DNA from: Trileptium ribeirensis
Lineage: Eukaryota; Nematoda; Enoplea; Enoplida; Thoracostomopsidae
Reading direction: 5' to 3'
Assembly (NCBI GenBank): GCA_030248225.1
Contig: JASANE010028414.1
Location: 62,001-126,000, forward strand
DNA: 64,000 nucleotides
The notes beneath the pieces are model-generated. The model did not search any database. It worked only from the letters and a program-made list of their open reading frames with translations, and had not been told where the DNA came from. Positions within the stretch are counted from its first letter, which is position 1. The number at the start of each line of letters is the position of its first letter. The translations under genes were made by a program, and so were the position numbers. This document shows positions 46,866 through 57,423 of the stretch, in pieces.

Positions 46866-49600
46866 TTATGCTGATAAACCTGGACTGGAAATTATACCCC
46901 GAAACATTGTGATTGAGATGTGGCTTGAGAAATGTGGGATTGTATAAATTTCAAAACTACAGTCTTTGCGTTTGTCGTAAAACTTTACTCGTTCTTTACC
47001 GTGATCTACACCAATTTTTAGATCTAAAACTTTAGCAATTTTGTTACTAGGATTAAACTTGCATAGTTTTAAACTGTCGGGATATATTTCTTTATATAAT
47101 TTTTCGAATACATCTTCTTCGTTAATCATTGTAAGATCATCGATATATCTATACGTATACATAAGGGTTTGACACTTGTCTCTACGAAAGTTAACATTTT
47201 TGAGTAAAAAGTTACGCTCATAATTGTGCAAATATAATTTACTGATGTATAGAGCAGCGTCAGTACTTTTGGGATTCTAGTACGTTGTCTGTAAACTTTA
47301 TTTCCAAACACAAAATTTGTATTTTTAGCTAGCACATCTAACATATTAAGCATATCATATTTACTTAAGTGGTAATGATCCGTTTTACTATTCTTATTAT
47401 ATCTCCAGAATGTTTTGTATTTGGACACATATATAAATAAATTATCATTTTTGTTAAAAGCCACTTCTAAAAGTTGTTCAAAATTTGTGATAATATCATC
47501 GTGCGGAAGAGTGGTATATAGTGTTGTAAAATCAAAGTTGTTAATAGTTCGAAAATTACATGTGCGATTTAGATTATCAATTTTTTCCAAAAATTTCCGA
47601 TTGCTGTTTGTAATCCAGAAAGGGTTTGTGTTAGTGAATTTTTAGGATGTTACAATATTTGTTTAATTTGTTTTGTACCTGTTTTAAGGCCTAACAATGA
47701 ATTTTACTGCTACTTTACTGCTGATAATAACTCTGAACTGAAGGGGTGTTTTATGCACCTTGGGTATTATTTGAATAAAGGGTAGCTCTAGATCACAATA
47801 ATCTGTATGTATACCGAACCTTTGATTGATCCTTACGAAATGCTTGATAACCGCCTGTTTATGTAGATTAATTTCTTAAAGATTCGTATAACCATTGAAC
47901 TTCTTTTCAAGTTCTCGTTGGATCTGCTCGATATAGAATTTTTGGAATACGAAAGAGTAGTTTTGGTTAGCTTTATCAGTGACTGTAATAATATATTTAT
48001 CTTTCAAATTTTTAGCGTATAGTTAGTTCTTAAATTAAGGAAGTCTTGATAAATTCCGTAGGGGGAACCGACTGACAAGGTGTCTAGTCTTGCACGTATT
48101 TAGTCAATGAATACATTAGACCAATTCTTAAGAATTTCTGATTGGATATCTGTCCTGGATTTTACTAGATCACAGTACCGATTAATATCAGAAGAGATAC
48201 TACAATATACGTATCTGTACAAAAGTATCATTGAACCGATACTTAGGACCTTTCTTTAAAATGTTTCGTAATTTTGCATCACGGACAATATCTAGGTCAC
48301 CACAGATGATGTGTCCATAATGGTGGTTTGTTACTGAGTTTGACGCGCACGTACAGCTAATACTCCTAGCTATGCTGTCCGCATTACAAATGGTATTTCT
48401 GTAGTTGAAAACAAGATAAGATACGGGTTTGTTATATTTGAAAGAAACAACAGGTTTGGTATAGTTTTTCAAATTTTTATGTAGGTGAAAATTAATAGTC
48501 CATCAGACAACCATTTCAGGTTGTGTAATTATTTTATCAAGTGTTATGTCGTCAAAAATTCTGTTTAAAATTTATGACCAAGTGTTATCTTTTTTATAGT
48601 ATCCAGAATTACTCAAGGTTAATTCACATCGATAATCTGTCAAATCTGACGAAATATTTTTAACAGATTCAGGTAATCGATAATTGGGATCTGAAAGAGT
48701 GTTAAGTGGGATGCATACATTCTTATTACAGCTGTTTAATACAGTATTGACTATTCTACGTTTAAAGGAAATACAATCTTTATTATGGGCCGCGTTCAAG
48801 TCCTTAGCAATATCTCCTACATGGCTTAGTGTACAGAGTCTTCTACCAGTCTAGGTCCACGTTTCTCTTTATTTTTTATGTGCAATTTTCAATAATATAT
48901 TAAATCTGACAAAATATTCTTAACAGATTCTGGTAATTAAACGGGGGTAATTGGGTAATCTTAATTAATCGGTAATTGGTTTCAGAAAGAGTGTTAAGTA
49001 AGATGCATACATTCTTATTACAGCTGTTTAATACAGTACTAACTATTCTACGTTTAATGGAAATACAGTCTTTATTATGAGCCGGGTTCGAGTCCTTAGT
49101 AATATCTCCTACATGGTTTAGTGTACGGAGTCTTCTACCCCGTCTAAGTCCACGTTTCTTTTTCTTTTTTTATGGGAAATTTGAGAAAACGAGGATTATT
49201 TCGAAGGTTAAAAATGTAGATTTATTTTCGTCCATTTCTACCAACTTATCGTTCACACCATAAGGTAATTTGTTACAAAGTCTACCTGCACAGAAGGACT
49301 CACGTGAACGTCTGTATTTGTCACTCTACTTTGGAGTTCAAAGCTGTCAGCAATTTTTTCAATGATTTGGCTCTCATGTCGGAAGGTGAGCATATACGAT
49401 TGTTGAAATGGTCAGCAAGGATTTTACTACGTTTTTGTTATTACTCAAAACAGCATTTTTATGCTCTCTGAAGCGTTCTTTGAGCGATCTGCTGGTTTCA
49501 CAAATATACTGCATATTACATGTGGCGCATGAAATTAAATATATAATATTTTTATTTTTACAATGCAAAACAATATGTCAGAAGGTGGTAGATCCATTGG
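46866..49600 (-). pseudogene. Penelope-like element with N-terminal GIY-YIG (Naiad-like)
   Basis: On the - strand the parts come in this order. The GIY-YIG endonuclease (49568-49374) has NIIYLISCATCNMQYIC for the GIY...YIG pair (last Gly changed to Cys) and SLKERFREHK with the conserved Arg and His. A middle part (about 49170-48570) carries an internal duplication. A linker (48472-48200) has SCTCAS, a CxC motif, then GHIICGDLDIV and LRNILKKGPKYR. Last comes the RT, in two frames: 47590-47280 with NNFDFTTLYTTLPHDDI (catalytic motif A) and 47231-46866 with TYRYIDDLTMIN (catalytic motif C) and YDKRKDCSFEIYTIPHFSSHIS. Canonical Penelope elements carry GIY-YIG after the RT; an endonuclease in front, joined by a CxC linker, is the mark of the Naiad/Chlamys clade. 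Frameshifts and stops make this copy inactive. Confidence 0.8.
48641..49170. repeat. Internal tandem duplication in the Penelope-like element
   Basis: 48641-48880 and 48902-49170 are two copies of the same stretch (shared words: CATACATTCTTATTACAGCT, TAGTAATATCTCCTACATGG with a few changes). The copies differ by substitutions and a roughly 20-base insertion near 48945, so the duplication is not recent. Confidence 0.75.
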
Positions 49601-50782
49601 TATTGTAATCGAGAACTTGAAAACAATTTTTTAAAAAAGCTGCTGAAAATTTTGGACCAGGCTGTAAATGTTGGCATGTGAGCGAACAGATGTACAATGG
49701 GTATTAAAGGCCTTATTAGGTATAACTGAGTTGGTATTCGTAGTCTGCTCGTGTCCAAAGTGGTAATTAAGGTCTGAATTGGAAGGCCGAAAATGAACTC
49801 CCCATTATTTCCTACCGGTATAATAGGCCAGGTGGTTGCTGAGATGGTAAGCGCCTTCTGATTATTTAAAGCCTGTAGGGTACTCGAGGCCATTTGTATT
49901 TTTGTACTATTCATGAATAAAAAGAGGGTAAGTCTTACATAAAGGGTGCCCAAGGTTCTTAAAACCATCAATTATAAGCGATGGCCCTAGCATTTGGGTT
50001 AATAAATCCTTGCCCGCAAGGCAGCGGAGACGTGCAGCTTTGAAATAATGAAAGGCCTTAACGCGGAAGCCTGCCGAAAATATATTATTATAAGATAGTT
50101 AGACTAACCAGATGGTTGATGGTAACATATAGGATTGAAATTTGTGGTGGTAATGAAATTTGTTAAAGCTGACTGAAAAAAGTGGTAACATAAACATTGA
50201 AAAATGTTTTGGTAAACTTTGTTATTTAACGGTAGTATTAGCTACAATTAGGATGGACGATACATCGGTGCCTACAAACATGCGGAGGAGAGCCACCGCC
50301 CAGCTTGCTATATTGCCAAACATTTGCTGATGACCCACCACATAAAACGGTAGCATTTCCTATTTGTGAATGCTTGAAGTTATGTTGAAAGAATTTACCA
50401 AATCCGAGTCTTTGAATGGGATTTACTAAATATGCGCCGCCATACGCGATTACAGCTAAAACTGCGCATGGCAATGCGTCAATAACCATACTTTCAACAC
50501 CTCCTGAAATGTGTTTATACTGCAGTTGATCTCTGAAATAAAAGAAAAGCAAAGGCTCTGTTGAGCTATAGGTAATTTCATGTTACACGCGATAACTAAG
50601 GGTTTGTGATCAGTTGATGATTGCTAAATTGAACACCAAGCAGCCAACCGCACTCCTTAATCCTCTCATGCAAACTAGGTCCAAATGGACCCAACGCACA
50701 CTGCGACTCGTTGCGTTTATTGAGTTTGTCGTATATCGTACGTTGGAACGTGCGTTGTTATTCGCTCGCATTGTGAGGTTCC
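49601..50782. other. No gene recognised
   Basis: The 137-codon open frame at 49971-49558 (-) is in a different frame from the GIY-YIG part and shows no zinc-binding or catalytic motif, so it is not called. Otherwise AT-rich. Confidence 0.45.
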
Positions 50783-50925
50783 TTAAGGAACCGAGCAACA
50801 GCTCTCAGATAGCTCATTAGTTTGCGTACGCAAGTTTTACCCGTACGTTTCGGGTTCGATCCCTGGCGCAGGCTTGAGTTTGTCAAACATTGCACGAGAC
50901 ACAAATTAATTCGGGCATGAAAGGT
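50783..50925 (+). mobile_element. tRNA-type SINE
   Basis: Starts TTAAGGAACCGAGCAA. It has an A-box-like TAGCTCATTAG (50810-50820) and a perfect B box GGTTCGATCCC (50853-50863), spaced as in a tRNA, followed by GTTTGTCAAACATTGCAC and ACAAATTAATT, the tail shared with 27221-27345. The acceptor-stem halves do not pair, so it is not an intact tRNA gene. RNA polymerase III transcription from the two boxes is the expected promoter. Confidence 0.65.
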
Positions 50926-52027
50926 TTAAGAGCTAGCACAACAGCTGAGAAATCCTCCGTCAAAAGCTTAATTTTAGATTCGCCGTCGGTGATTTCGTGG
51001 GAAAAGAACACGAATGATTGTTTTCGTTGTTAATTGCCTTGCGGATAACATACATGTGTAATAAGTTCAATAGGTATGTGTTTTAGGATAAGCTAATTGT
51101 GCATTATTAGTCTAAGCTATTTCTAAAAAGCTTTGAGTGCTATATCGGTACATTCAAATGTTACAAGTTAAATTGGTACAAGATACTGTTATTTTTGAGA
51201 AATATGGCACAAACCGATGATAGAATCGTGCCATTCCGCGAAAACACTTTTCCACGTAGTATTTGGAAGTTGATATGAGTGAATGTTTTCATTTTGACTT
51301 TGTATATATATCGCGGTAATCGGTTTTAGTCATTTGTGCGCCGATTGAAGTGTAAAATTAATAAAGTGACATTTTTCGCGCTTGAGTTGCAAACCGTATT
51401 TCTTGACACGGCTTGAAGACCTTAATGTTTCCGATAATACAGTAAATTTTTACAGGCACTGAGGTCATCTAAATATGCTTCGGCAAAAGTTGTATCTTGT
51501 CAAACCATATAATTCTCCGTTGAAAAGTTTGCGCATGGTTGGGTAGACTGAATGGCATACGCCATACATGCTCATGAGGGTTACCCCTGAGGCGATGGAC
51601 CAACCCGCCCTAGGCACCAATGCGAGACTACGATAACAAGTGTGCACCAATATAGTAAAACCGATAACAGTTTCAATTGCGGTGCTCGAACTAAAAAGAC
51701 GTCGTTTTTAATTCAGTCCTGGGCACCTGAAATGAAATTACTTGTTGTAAAACAACTATTATTAAATTGATTGGTGTTATGAAACGACTGTTTTTTATGA
51801 TGGCTCATTTTCGAATTTTAAAAGTAAACACACGCACCTGGTGCTAATCTGATCGATTCGAACTGTTTGTTTTAGCTTCATTTAGATGATAGTATGATAG
51901 TGGTAACAAAACTAAAATTTATTTCACTGAAGTGAAGTCAAATCCAGTGCAGTCGAATTCGCAAATGTGAAATTAAACTCAGTTTTCCTTGTGAAACCAG
52001 AATCAAATCGAGTCGATTAGTATCGAC
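50926..52027. other. No gene recognised
   Basis: AT-rich with short open frames only. 51920-52020 has repeated GTGAA-T-AA-TC-AGT words. Confidence 0.5.
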
Positions 52028-52030
52028 TAA

Positions 52031-52570
52031 TGCGGCGTTTACGTTATAAAACGCCCGCCATGTGGAAGATTTGTCCACGTGTGGTCATGACCACACCATG
52101 GTGCATGGTATTCGGACGGACATACAGTGCAACACAAGTCATGGTGTAGCTGACACCATGTATATAACACTATGGTGTCTTCGACACCCAATGTTTGAAT
52201 ACTTATTTTAAAAAAAGGCGGGAAACTAGCTAACTCAAATTTCAAATGATTTACGCTAATTGAGTGTAACCCATAAACCATTGCGTTGAAATCTTTGAAT
52301 AGGAAGTGCGCGGACAGAAGTTAAACCGTGTAAACACCATACAGCAGAAAAAACGTCAAGACATCTTCCCAAAGGACTTTCATCACCGTTAGCTAGTAGT
52401 TAATGGTGTCCATAACACCATGTATAAATGCTAATGGTGTCCGAAACACTATATAGAATTGCTTAGAATACAGTGTTGGTGTTCTGTACACTATATCGTT
52501 AACGGTGTTAGGCAGGCTGTACGTGGACAAAACTTCCACATGGCGGGCAACTTATAACGTAAACGCCGCA
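52031..52570. mobile_element. Hairpin-rich MITE with TAA target duplication
   Basis: 540 bp. The left end reads TGCGGCGTTTACGTTATAA then GCCCGCCATGTGGAAG; the right end is its reverse complement with few changes, continuing through TTTGTCCACGT for about 55 bp. TAA flanks both sides (52028-52030 and 52571-52573), as for PIF/Harbinger elements. Inside are several short hairpins of the form GGTGTC-loop-GACACC (52141, 52168, 52403, 52433 regions) and one GTGGTCATGACCAC. No transposase is present. Partial relative at 2216-2525. Confidence 0.8.
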
Positions 52571-52573
52571 TAA

Positions 52574-53109
52574 GTGGTTTTAAACCGCGTAGAGTGACGG
52601 GGCTGATTTCATCTTTCATTTTTATCATATTGCTGCACATATCTTATAGCAGTTCGCACACGTGAGACCTCAAAGCTTGAGCATGTACATATACAGTGAT
52701 ATATATAGTCCTAATGGAGTTGTTATAGCTGGTTTGATTGGTATTCCGGTACCAGAGGAATTTGGTTAATATGCGGAAAACAAATCTAGTTTTAAAAGCA
52801 GTGCTACCGGATGATCTTACATGCTCAATGTCCGAGCACCCATGGGGTAGCCGGTATCGAGGATCGATCGTGGGCTTCCTGATCGGCACAGCAGGGGGGG
52901 GCGGCCAGGCGATCAAATTTTTAAAAGTTGATAATTGTCCCTTTGTGAATTTATGTAATTGTTTTTTTCCCTATTTTTACCCATTTCGCTAAATTTTACG
53001 GTGCCGGAGGAGAGTGGTAACACCTTCGCCACAAGGGAGGGAAGTTGGACTATTTGACGAAGGCGACGCCTCATCGGGATGGTGACGCAACTATAACCTA
53101 TGAGTATGT
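52574..53109. other. No gene recognised
   Basis: Mixed composition. A G-run (about 52893-52900) lies in a short open frame that I do not recognise. Confidence 0.5.
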
Positions 53110-53375
53110 TGTACTAGGAACAGTTCTGCCTCTAAGGATCCCAGCCGCACCGTGTTTTCGTAGTGGTGGTGCCCAGACAAAGACGGCTTCCCCGACTTCC
53201 CAGTGCACTGTGAAGCTGACCTAGGAAATTGGTTATAGCTTAGCAGGCCGATGGTGCGTTAACCAGGGTGTTCGGCCTGGGCCTATGTTGGCTCAACTAG
53301 CGGTATGAACGTTCCCCTGAGACAGGGTCAACCCTTAAGAATGCTCACAGGTAGTAAGACTGGCCTTTCCTTCAT
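53110..53375 (+). repeat. GC-rich dispersed repeat, copy 3 of 3
   Basis: Starts TGTACTAGGAACAGTTCTG and follows the order of the 8.4-kb and 28.0-kb copies (GGTGCCC-GACAA-G-CGGCTTCC, ACCAGGGTGTTCGGCCTGG, GCTCACAGGTA). It is the most diverged of the three. Confidence 0.7.
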
Positions 53376-54122
53376 TTCCTCGACCTCCCATGGTGTGGAT
53401 GCGTGGTTCCGATAGATGTCCGAGTGGCTTCCCGACGTGTTAACCCACATTGTTGAGAATACGCGATGGTCATTGTCAAATGTCTGTTAGTTTGTGGTTA
53501 CCTGAAAGAGGCTCCCAGGGCTAGCTACCTTTAATATCAGACATTTGAGAGATTTTGGTTTACCCCAAATGGCGATCGTGTGATGTGTCCCTTGCTGACT
53601 AAACCCTATCACGTGTTATCCCATTTTTTTGCCATGGCAACCCAAACTTTGAGCTAATCTAGCCCTTCTGGTTATCGCTTAAAGTAAAGAAACATGACAG
53701 ACACTTTAGTGATGGTCGTTAAGTACGGCATATAATCACATTTTATAACAACGATTAACACTAAAACTATAAGCATTGCATGGCTTCTTCAACCCAACTA
53801 CCCCTGGGAATGGTCTAAAATATGAAATTTGGTAAACAAAAGGACCCCTTTATTTTAGCATATGAAAAAGTTGTTAGGTTTTGTAGGGGTATCGGGTCTG
53901 TTATTTAGGAGTGGGAACTTCTCTCACTTAGCTATCCCTGAAAACTTATACATAGACGCATCTCATAATAATCTTATGTACAACACATACTTTTACATTA
54001 ACTGATGACATTTCCCGACTGATGCGACCTAGGATCGAGACAACCGGCACCTAATCCCATGCAAAATTAAGCCCTAAGACCGTAGCAATATATTGCAGCT
54101 GATGCCCTGGTTCCGATCCAAA
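53376..54122. other. No gene recognised
   Basis: Part of 53990-54122 may be the left part of the decayed LTR-like sequence interrupted by the hAT element that follows (see 56934-57423). Confidence 0.3.
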
Positions 54123-54130
54123 CACGCAGC

Positions 54131-56925
54131 CACAGGCGCAACCACCGAACGGCCAGGGGGGGCCCGGCCCCCCCCAATATTTAGCAGGCCCTGAAAATGC
54201 AAGTTGATATAGGCGAGTTTGAGGCTGTCGGCACCGCTCTCCCGCACCATCCCTTCATGTTTTTGTGACGTCTCACTGGCCGGCAGACAGTTTGAGGGAC
54301 CCGGTTTCCGTTTCCGAGGACCAGATTGACGAGGACCAGGGTCTATAAGCTTTAACCGATAGCGATAACCAAAACTGATTTGATTTTATTGATTGTTATA
54401 CATGTTTAGATCTAAATTTTACAATTACAGGAGTACTATACTAAAATAACTTTGCTTACTCTAACTTTACTCTACATAAACAACTAATGACCGAGATTAT
54501 GGATAAATTTCTGAAACAGCAAAAACCAACGAGCAGCAGTAGTGCCGAGCGTAGCGAACAAGAGGAGCAACCTGCGTCAGCGGTCACACAAGCGCAGGAG
54601 CAACCTGCAAAGGTTCCCAGGCTAGACTCTGCAACAGCCCCAGATGTCTTGAAACACGATAAACCGTATCAACCCGATGTCAAATTGTTCCCAGTTCAAC
54701 AGGCACATGAGGGCGGCAAAAATAAAACTCAATCATTTCAAGCCTCGTGGTACAATAGTTTTCCGTGGCTACATTACGGAGCTGGAGTCGACGGGGTTCT
54801 CTGTTTTTATTGCGCTAAAGCTAAAGCTCTAAATATCAGCGGACTCGCGTCTAAAGCCGATCCCGCTTTTTCTACCGATGGCTTTTCTGGGTGGAAAAAG
54901 GCTCTCGAAAAATTCTAAAAGCACGAGAAAAGTGAGTCTCACCGATTTTGCATTGCACAGCTAAAGCAAATTCAGACACCGGTCGATGCAGCACTTTCAC
55001 GCCAAGTCGTAACTGAACAAATAACCGCAGCAGTGGGCCTCCGTAAAATTATTACTTCAGTGAAGTTTCTCACGCGGCAGGGGCTGGCATTTCGTGGACA
55101 TTCTAGCGATGAGGGGAACTTTAGCCAACTGCTAGTGCTGCGGTCAGAAGACGTGCCCGAGTTGAATAGCTGGTTAAGCAAATCACAAAGCTTTACCAGT
55201 TGGAAAGCACAGAATGGAATTTTGTCGATTTTCGCAGATTCGGTTGTCCGACAGATCCGTGGCGAAATAGCCGATAGCTTACTACGCGATTATTGTCGAC
55301 GGTACGCAGGACTTTACTGGTACTGAACAAGAGAGCATATGTTTCCCTTATGTAGACGATGATTTACGCATTCACGAAGAATTTGTTGGCCTATGTGCTG
55401 CTCCGGATCAGACTGCTGCAACCCTTTTCAAGGTCGTTTTAGACGTTTTGTTGCGCCTCAACCTATCGACCGACGGATTGCGCGGGCAAACTTATGACGG
55501 AGCTGCCAATATGGCTGGATTTTACTCCGGAGCACAGGCCAGGATTAAAAATGTGCAACCTCTCGCTCTTTACGTACATTGTGGGGCTCACTGCACCAAT
55601 CTGGTCGCCCAACATAGCGTTGGGCAAAGTGCATTTGCGATAGATTCCGTTAATCTGGCTCATGAGCTGGGGACATTATACGGGAGGAGTTCTAAGATGC
55701 GTCACTTGTTTACCGCTCTGTCAGATCAAGTAGAAACCAACTCAAAGGTCCTGCGTCCGCTCTGTCCGACTCGCTGGACAGTTCGAAGCCCAGCCATTGC
55801 TCAACTTCTGAAAACGTACCCAGCAGCATGCAGCTCTCTTGCGGAACTCAGTGATTCATTACAAGGAGCTCCCGCCAGCCAGGCAGGTGGGCTTCTTCAC
55901 AGGTTTGAGGAAGGTAACACTGTCATGGGCCTTAAGATAGCGTTAACAATTTTAGAACCACTGGAATCGCTTAATTCGGCGTTGCAAAGCAGGTCGCAGA
56001 CGGTTTCCGGAACTTTAGCTGCAGTTGGCATTGTTAAATCATCGATGTTACAAAAACGGAATGAGGAATATTTCCACGATCTCATACTTGAAGTGAATAA
56101 GACAATAGAAGATAATGGCCTGCAGCCGCTGTCTAGTCCTAGGAGCCGACGACCACCCGGTCGCTACACCGGTTCAGCCGCTGCTCATCAATTCGAAGAC
56201 CCTGAAGATTATTACCGCAACGAATTTTACAAATTAATCGACGGGGCGTTGGCGCAATTAACTGATCGCTTCGAACAGCCCGACCTTTCGAAATATGAAC
56301 AATTGGAAAAAGCACTTCTCACCGGCCAAACTAATGCTGTAACCGATCAGTATCCCGAATTTAGCTATCTTCTTAAAAGCCAGCTGGAAATGTTCAAATC
56401 TCAAAACGAGTACAACAGTTTTGCAAATGCGGTTGACGTTATAAAAGCTTTCCCGCCTGAAGTTCGACGATTGTTTCACCGGGTCGAACTGTTAGCTAGA
56501 CTGTGCCTCGTGCTGCCTGCATTTTCCTATGAAGCTGAAAGGAGCTTCAGTTGCCTCCGTTGTCTTAAAACCTGGTTACGCTCGACAATGAAACAATCAC
56601 GACTAACTAACGCAGCTGTCTGTCATTGCCACCAGGAACGCTTGGACAATCTTGACATTGAAATGGTCGCCAATGAATTTATTTCAAGAAACGATTCCCG
56701 GAGGAATACTTTCGCATGAACAGGTTATGCATGAGTAAACGTGTGAAGGTGTTGATACACCGCAGGGATAAATTTAAATTCAGTTTTCAAATTCAGAGTA
56801 CTCAATTTTGCTTCATTATAATGCTATTTTTTCGAGTCAAGAAGTCAATTTTTCTCCGGGCCCCCAAATCTTAAAATTTTCGGAAGTCCGGGCCCCCCAA
56901 TGTTCAGAACGTGGTTGCGCCACTG
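54131..56925 (+). mobile_element. hAT transposon (ZMYM/DUF4371 type), both ends present
   Basis: The left end reads CACAGGCGCAACCAC and the right end, inverted, CAGTGGCGCAACCAC; both run on to a GGGGGGCCC block. The 8-bp sequence CACGCAGC flanks the element directly on both sides (54123-54130 and 56926-56933), the target-duplication length expected of hAT. It is 2,795 bp and carries one transposase gene with one stop and one frameshift. Confidence 0.9.
54487..56719 (+). pseudogene. hAT transposase, ZMYM1-like, one stop and one frameshift
   Basis: It starts at ATG 54487 with a polar N-terminus. A TTF-type zinc-finger region follows (FPWLHY, VLCFYCAKA, FSGWKKALEKF), where a TAA at 54916-54918 interrupts KHEKSESH, which would supply the finger's histidines. 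The frame stays open to about 55290, where a frameshift occurs around the first catalytic Asp word (DGTQDFTG). The long 3' frame (to 56719) has TYDGAANM (second catalytic Asp), YVHCGAHCTNLV (the C-x2-H-type insertion motif), the alpha-helical insertion, and EAERSFSCLRCLKTWLRSTM, the C-terminal hAT dimerisation motif with the third acidic residue. Related host proteins (ZMYM1, the 52 kDa repressor of PKR inhibitor) exist, but the terminal repeats and target duplication show that this is a transposon. Only two lesions suggest modest age. Confidence 0.9.
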
Positions 56926-56933
56926 CACGCAGC

Positions 56934-57423
56934 AGTTGTCCGCATAGCGTTGCATTAAGCATTACATTATTATAATTGAACGTCACACTTTCCCTTCATG
57001 TATCTCCACAATATAGGTACGCACACACGATTGACCCGGGTTGGTTCTACGCCTAAAACCAAGCAAGGTTCCTTCCTATATTACTCACTTTAGTGTACCG
57101 GGTCGCGCTCATTATATCATTATAATTACACCAATTATAATTTGCTACTATGGCCAAAGCCATGTAGGTTTCATATATCAACCACTTTGGTTTTGGTGCT
57201 TTAGTTGCGGGTTGTTGGAAACATTTGGTCTAGCAACGGAGCGCGAGTGAACGTGATATGATAAAAAGCGAACAAATTATTTAATTACAATGTCATCTCT
57301 ATTAGTACAAAACAAATTATAATGTGCCAGATCACGCCCCATCTGTCCACCGGTACCTTCCGAGTTAATTTTGAGATCAATTTCGATGTATTTAAAATTC
57401 CCTGAAATAGTTGGGCTGTTACA
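56934..57423 (-). repeat. Possible fourth, decayed LTR-like sequence
   Basis: It ends CTGTTACA (57416-57423) like the two complete Ty3-like LTRs, and 57230-57423 has AACGTGATATGATAAAAAG, GATCACGCCCCATC and CCACCGGTACC in the positions of the terminal inverted repeat of the other LTRs. If real, the hAT at 54131-56925 is inserted in it and its inner part lies left of 54123. By-eye similarity only. Confidence 0.3.

Noticed and set aside
49558..49971. 137-codon ORF beside the GIY-YIG part
   Set aside because: Different frame from the endonuclease and no CCHH or other Penelope motif.
50783..50880. Intact tRNA gene
   Set aside because: A and B boxes fit, but the acceptor stem does not pair and the flanks match a second dispersed copy, so a SINE is the better reading.
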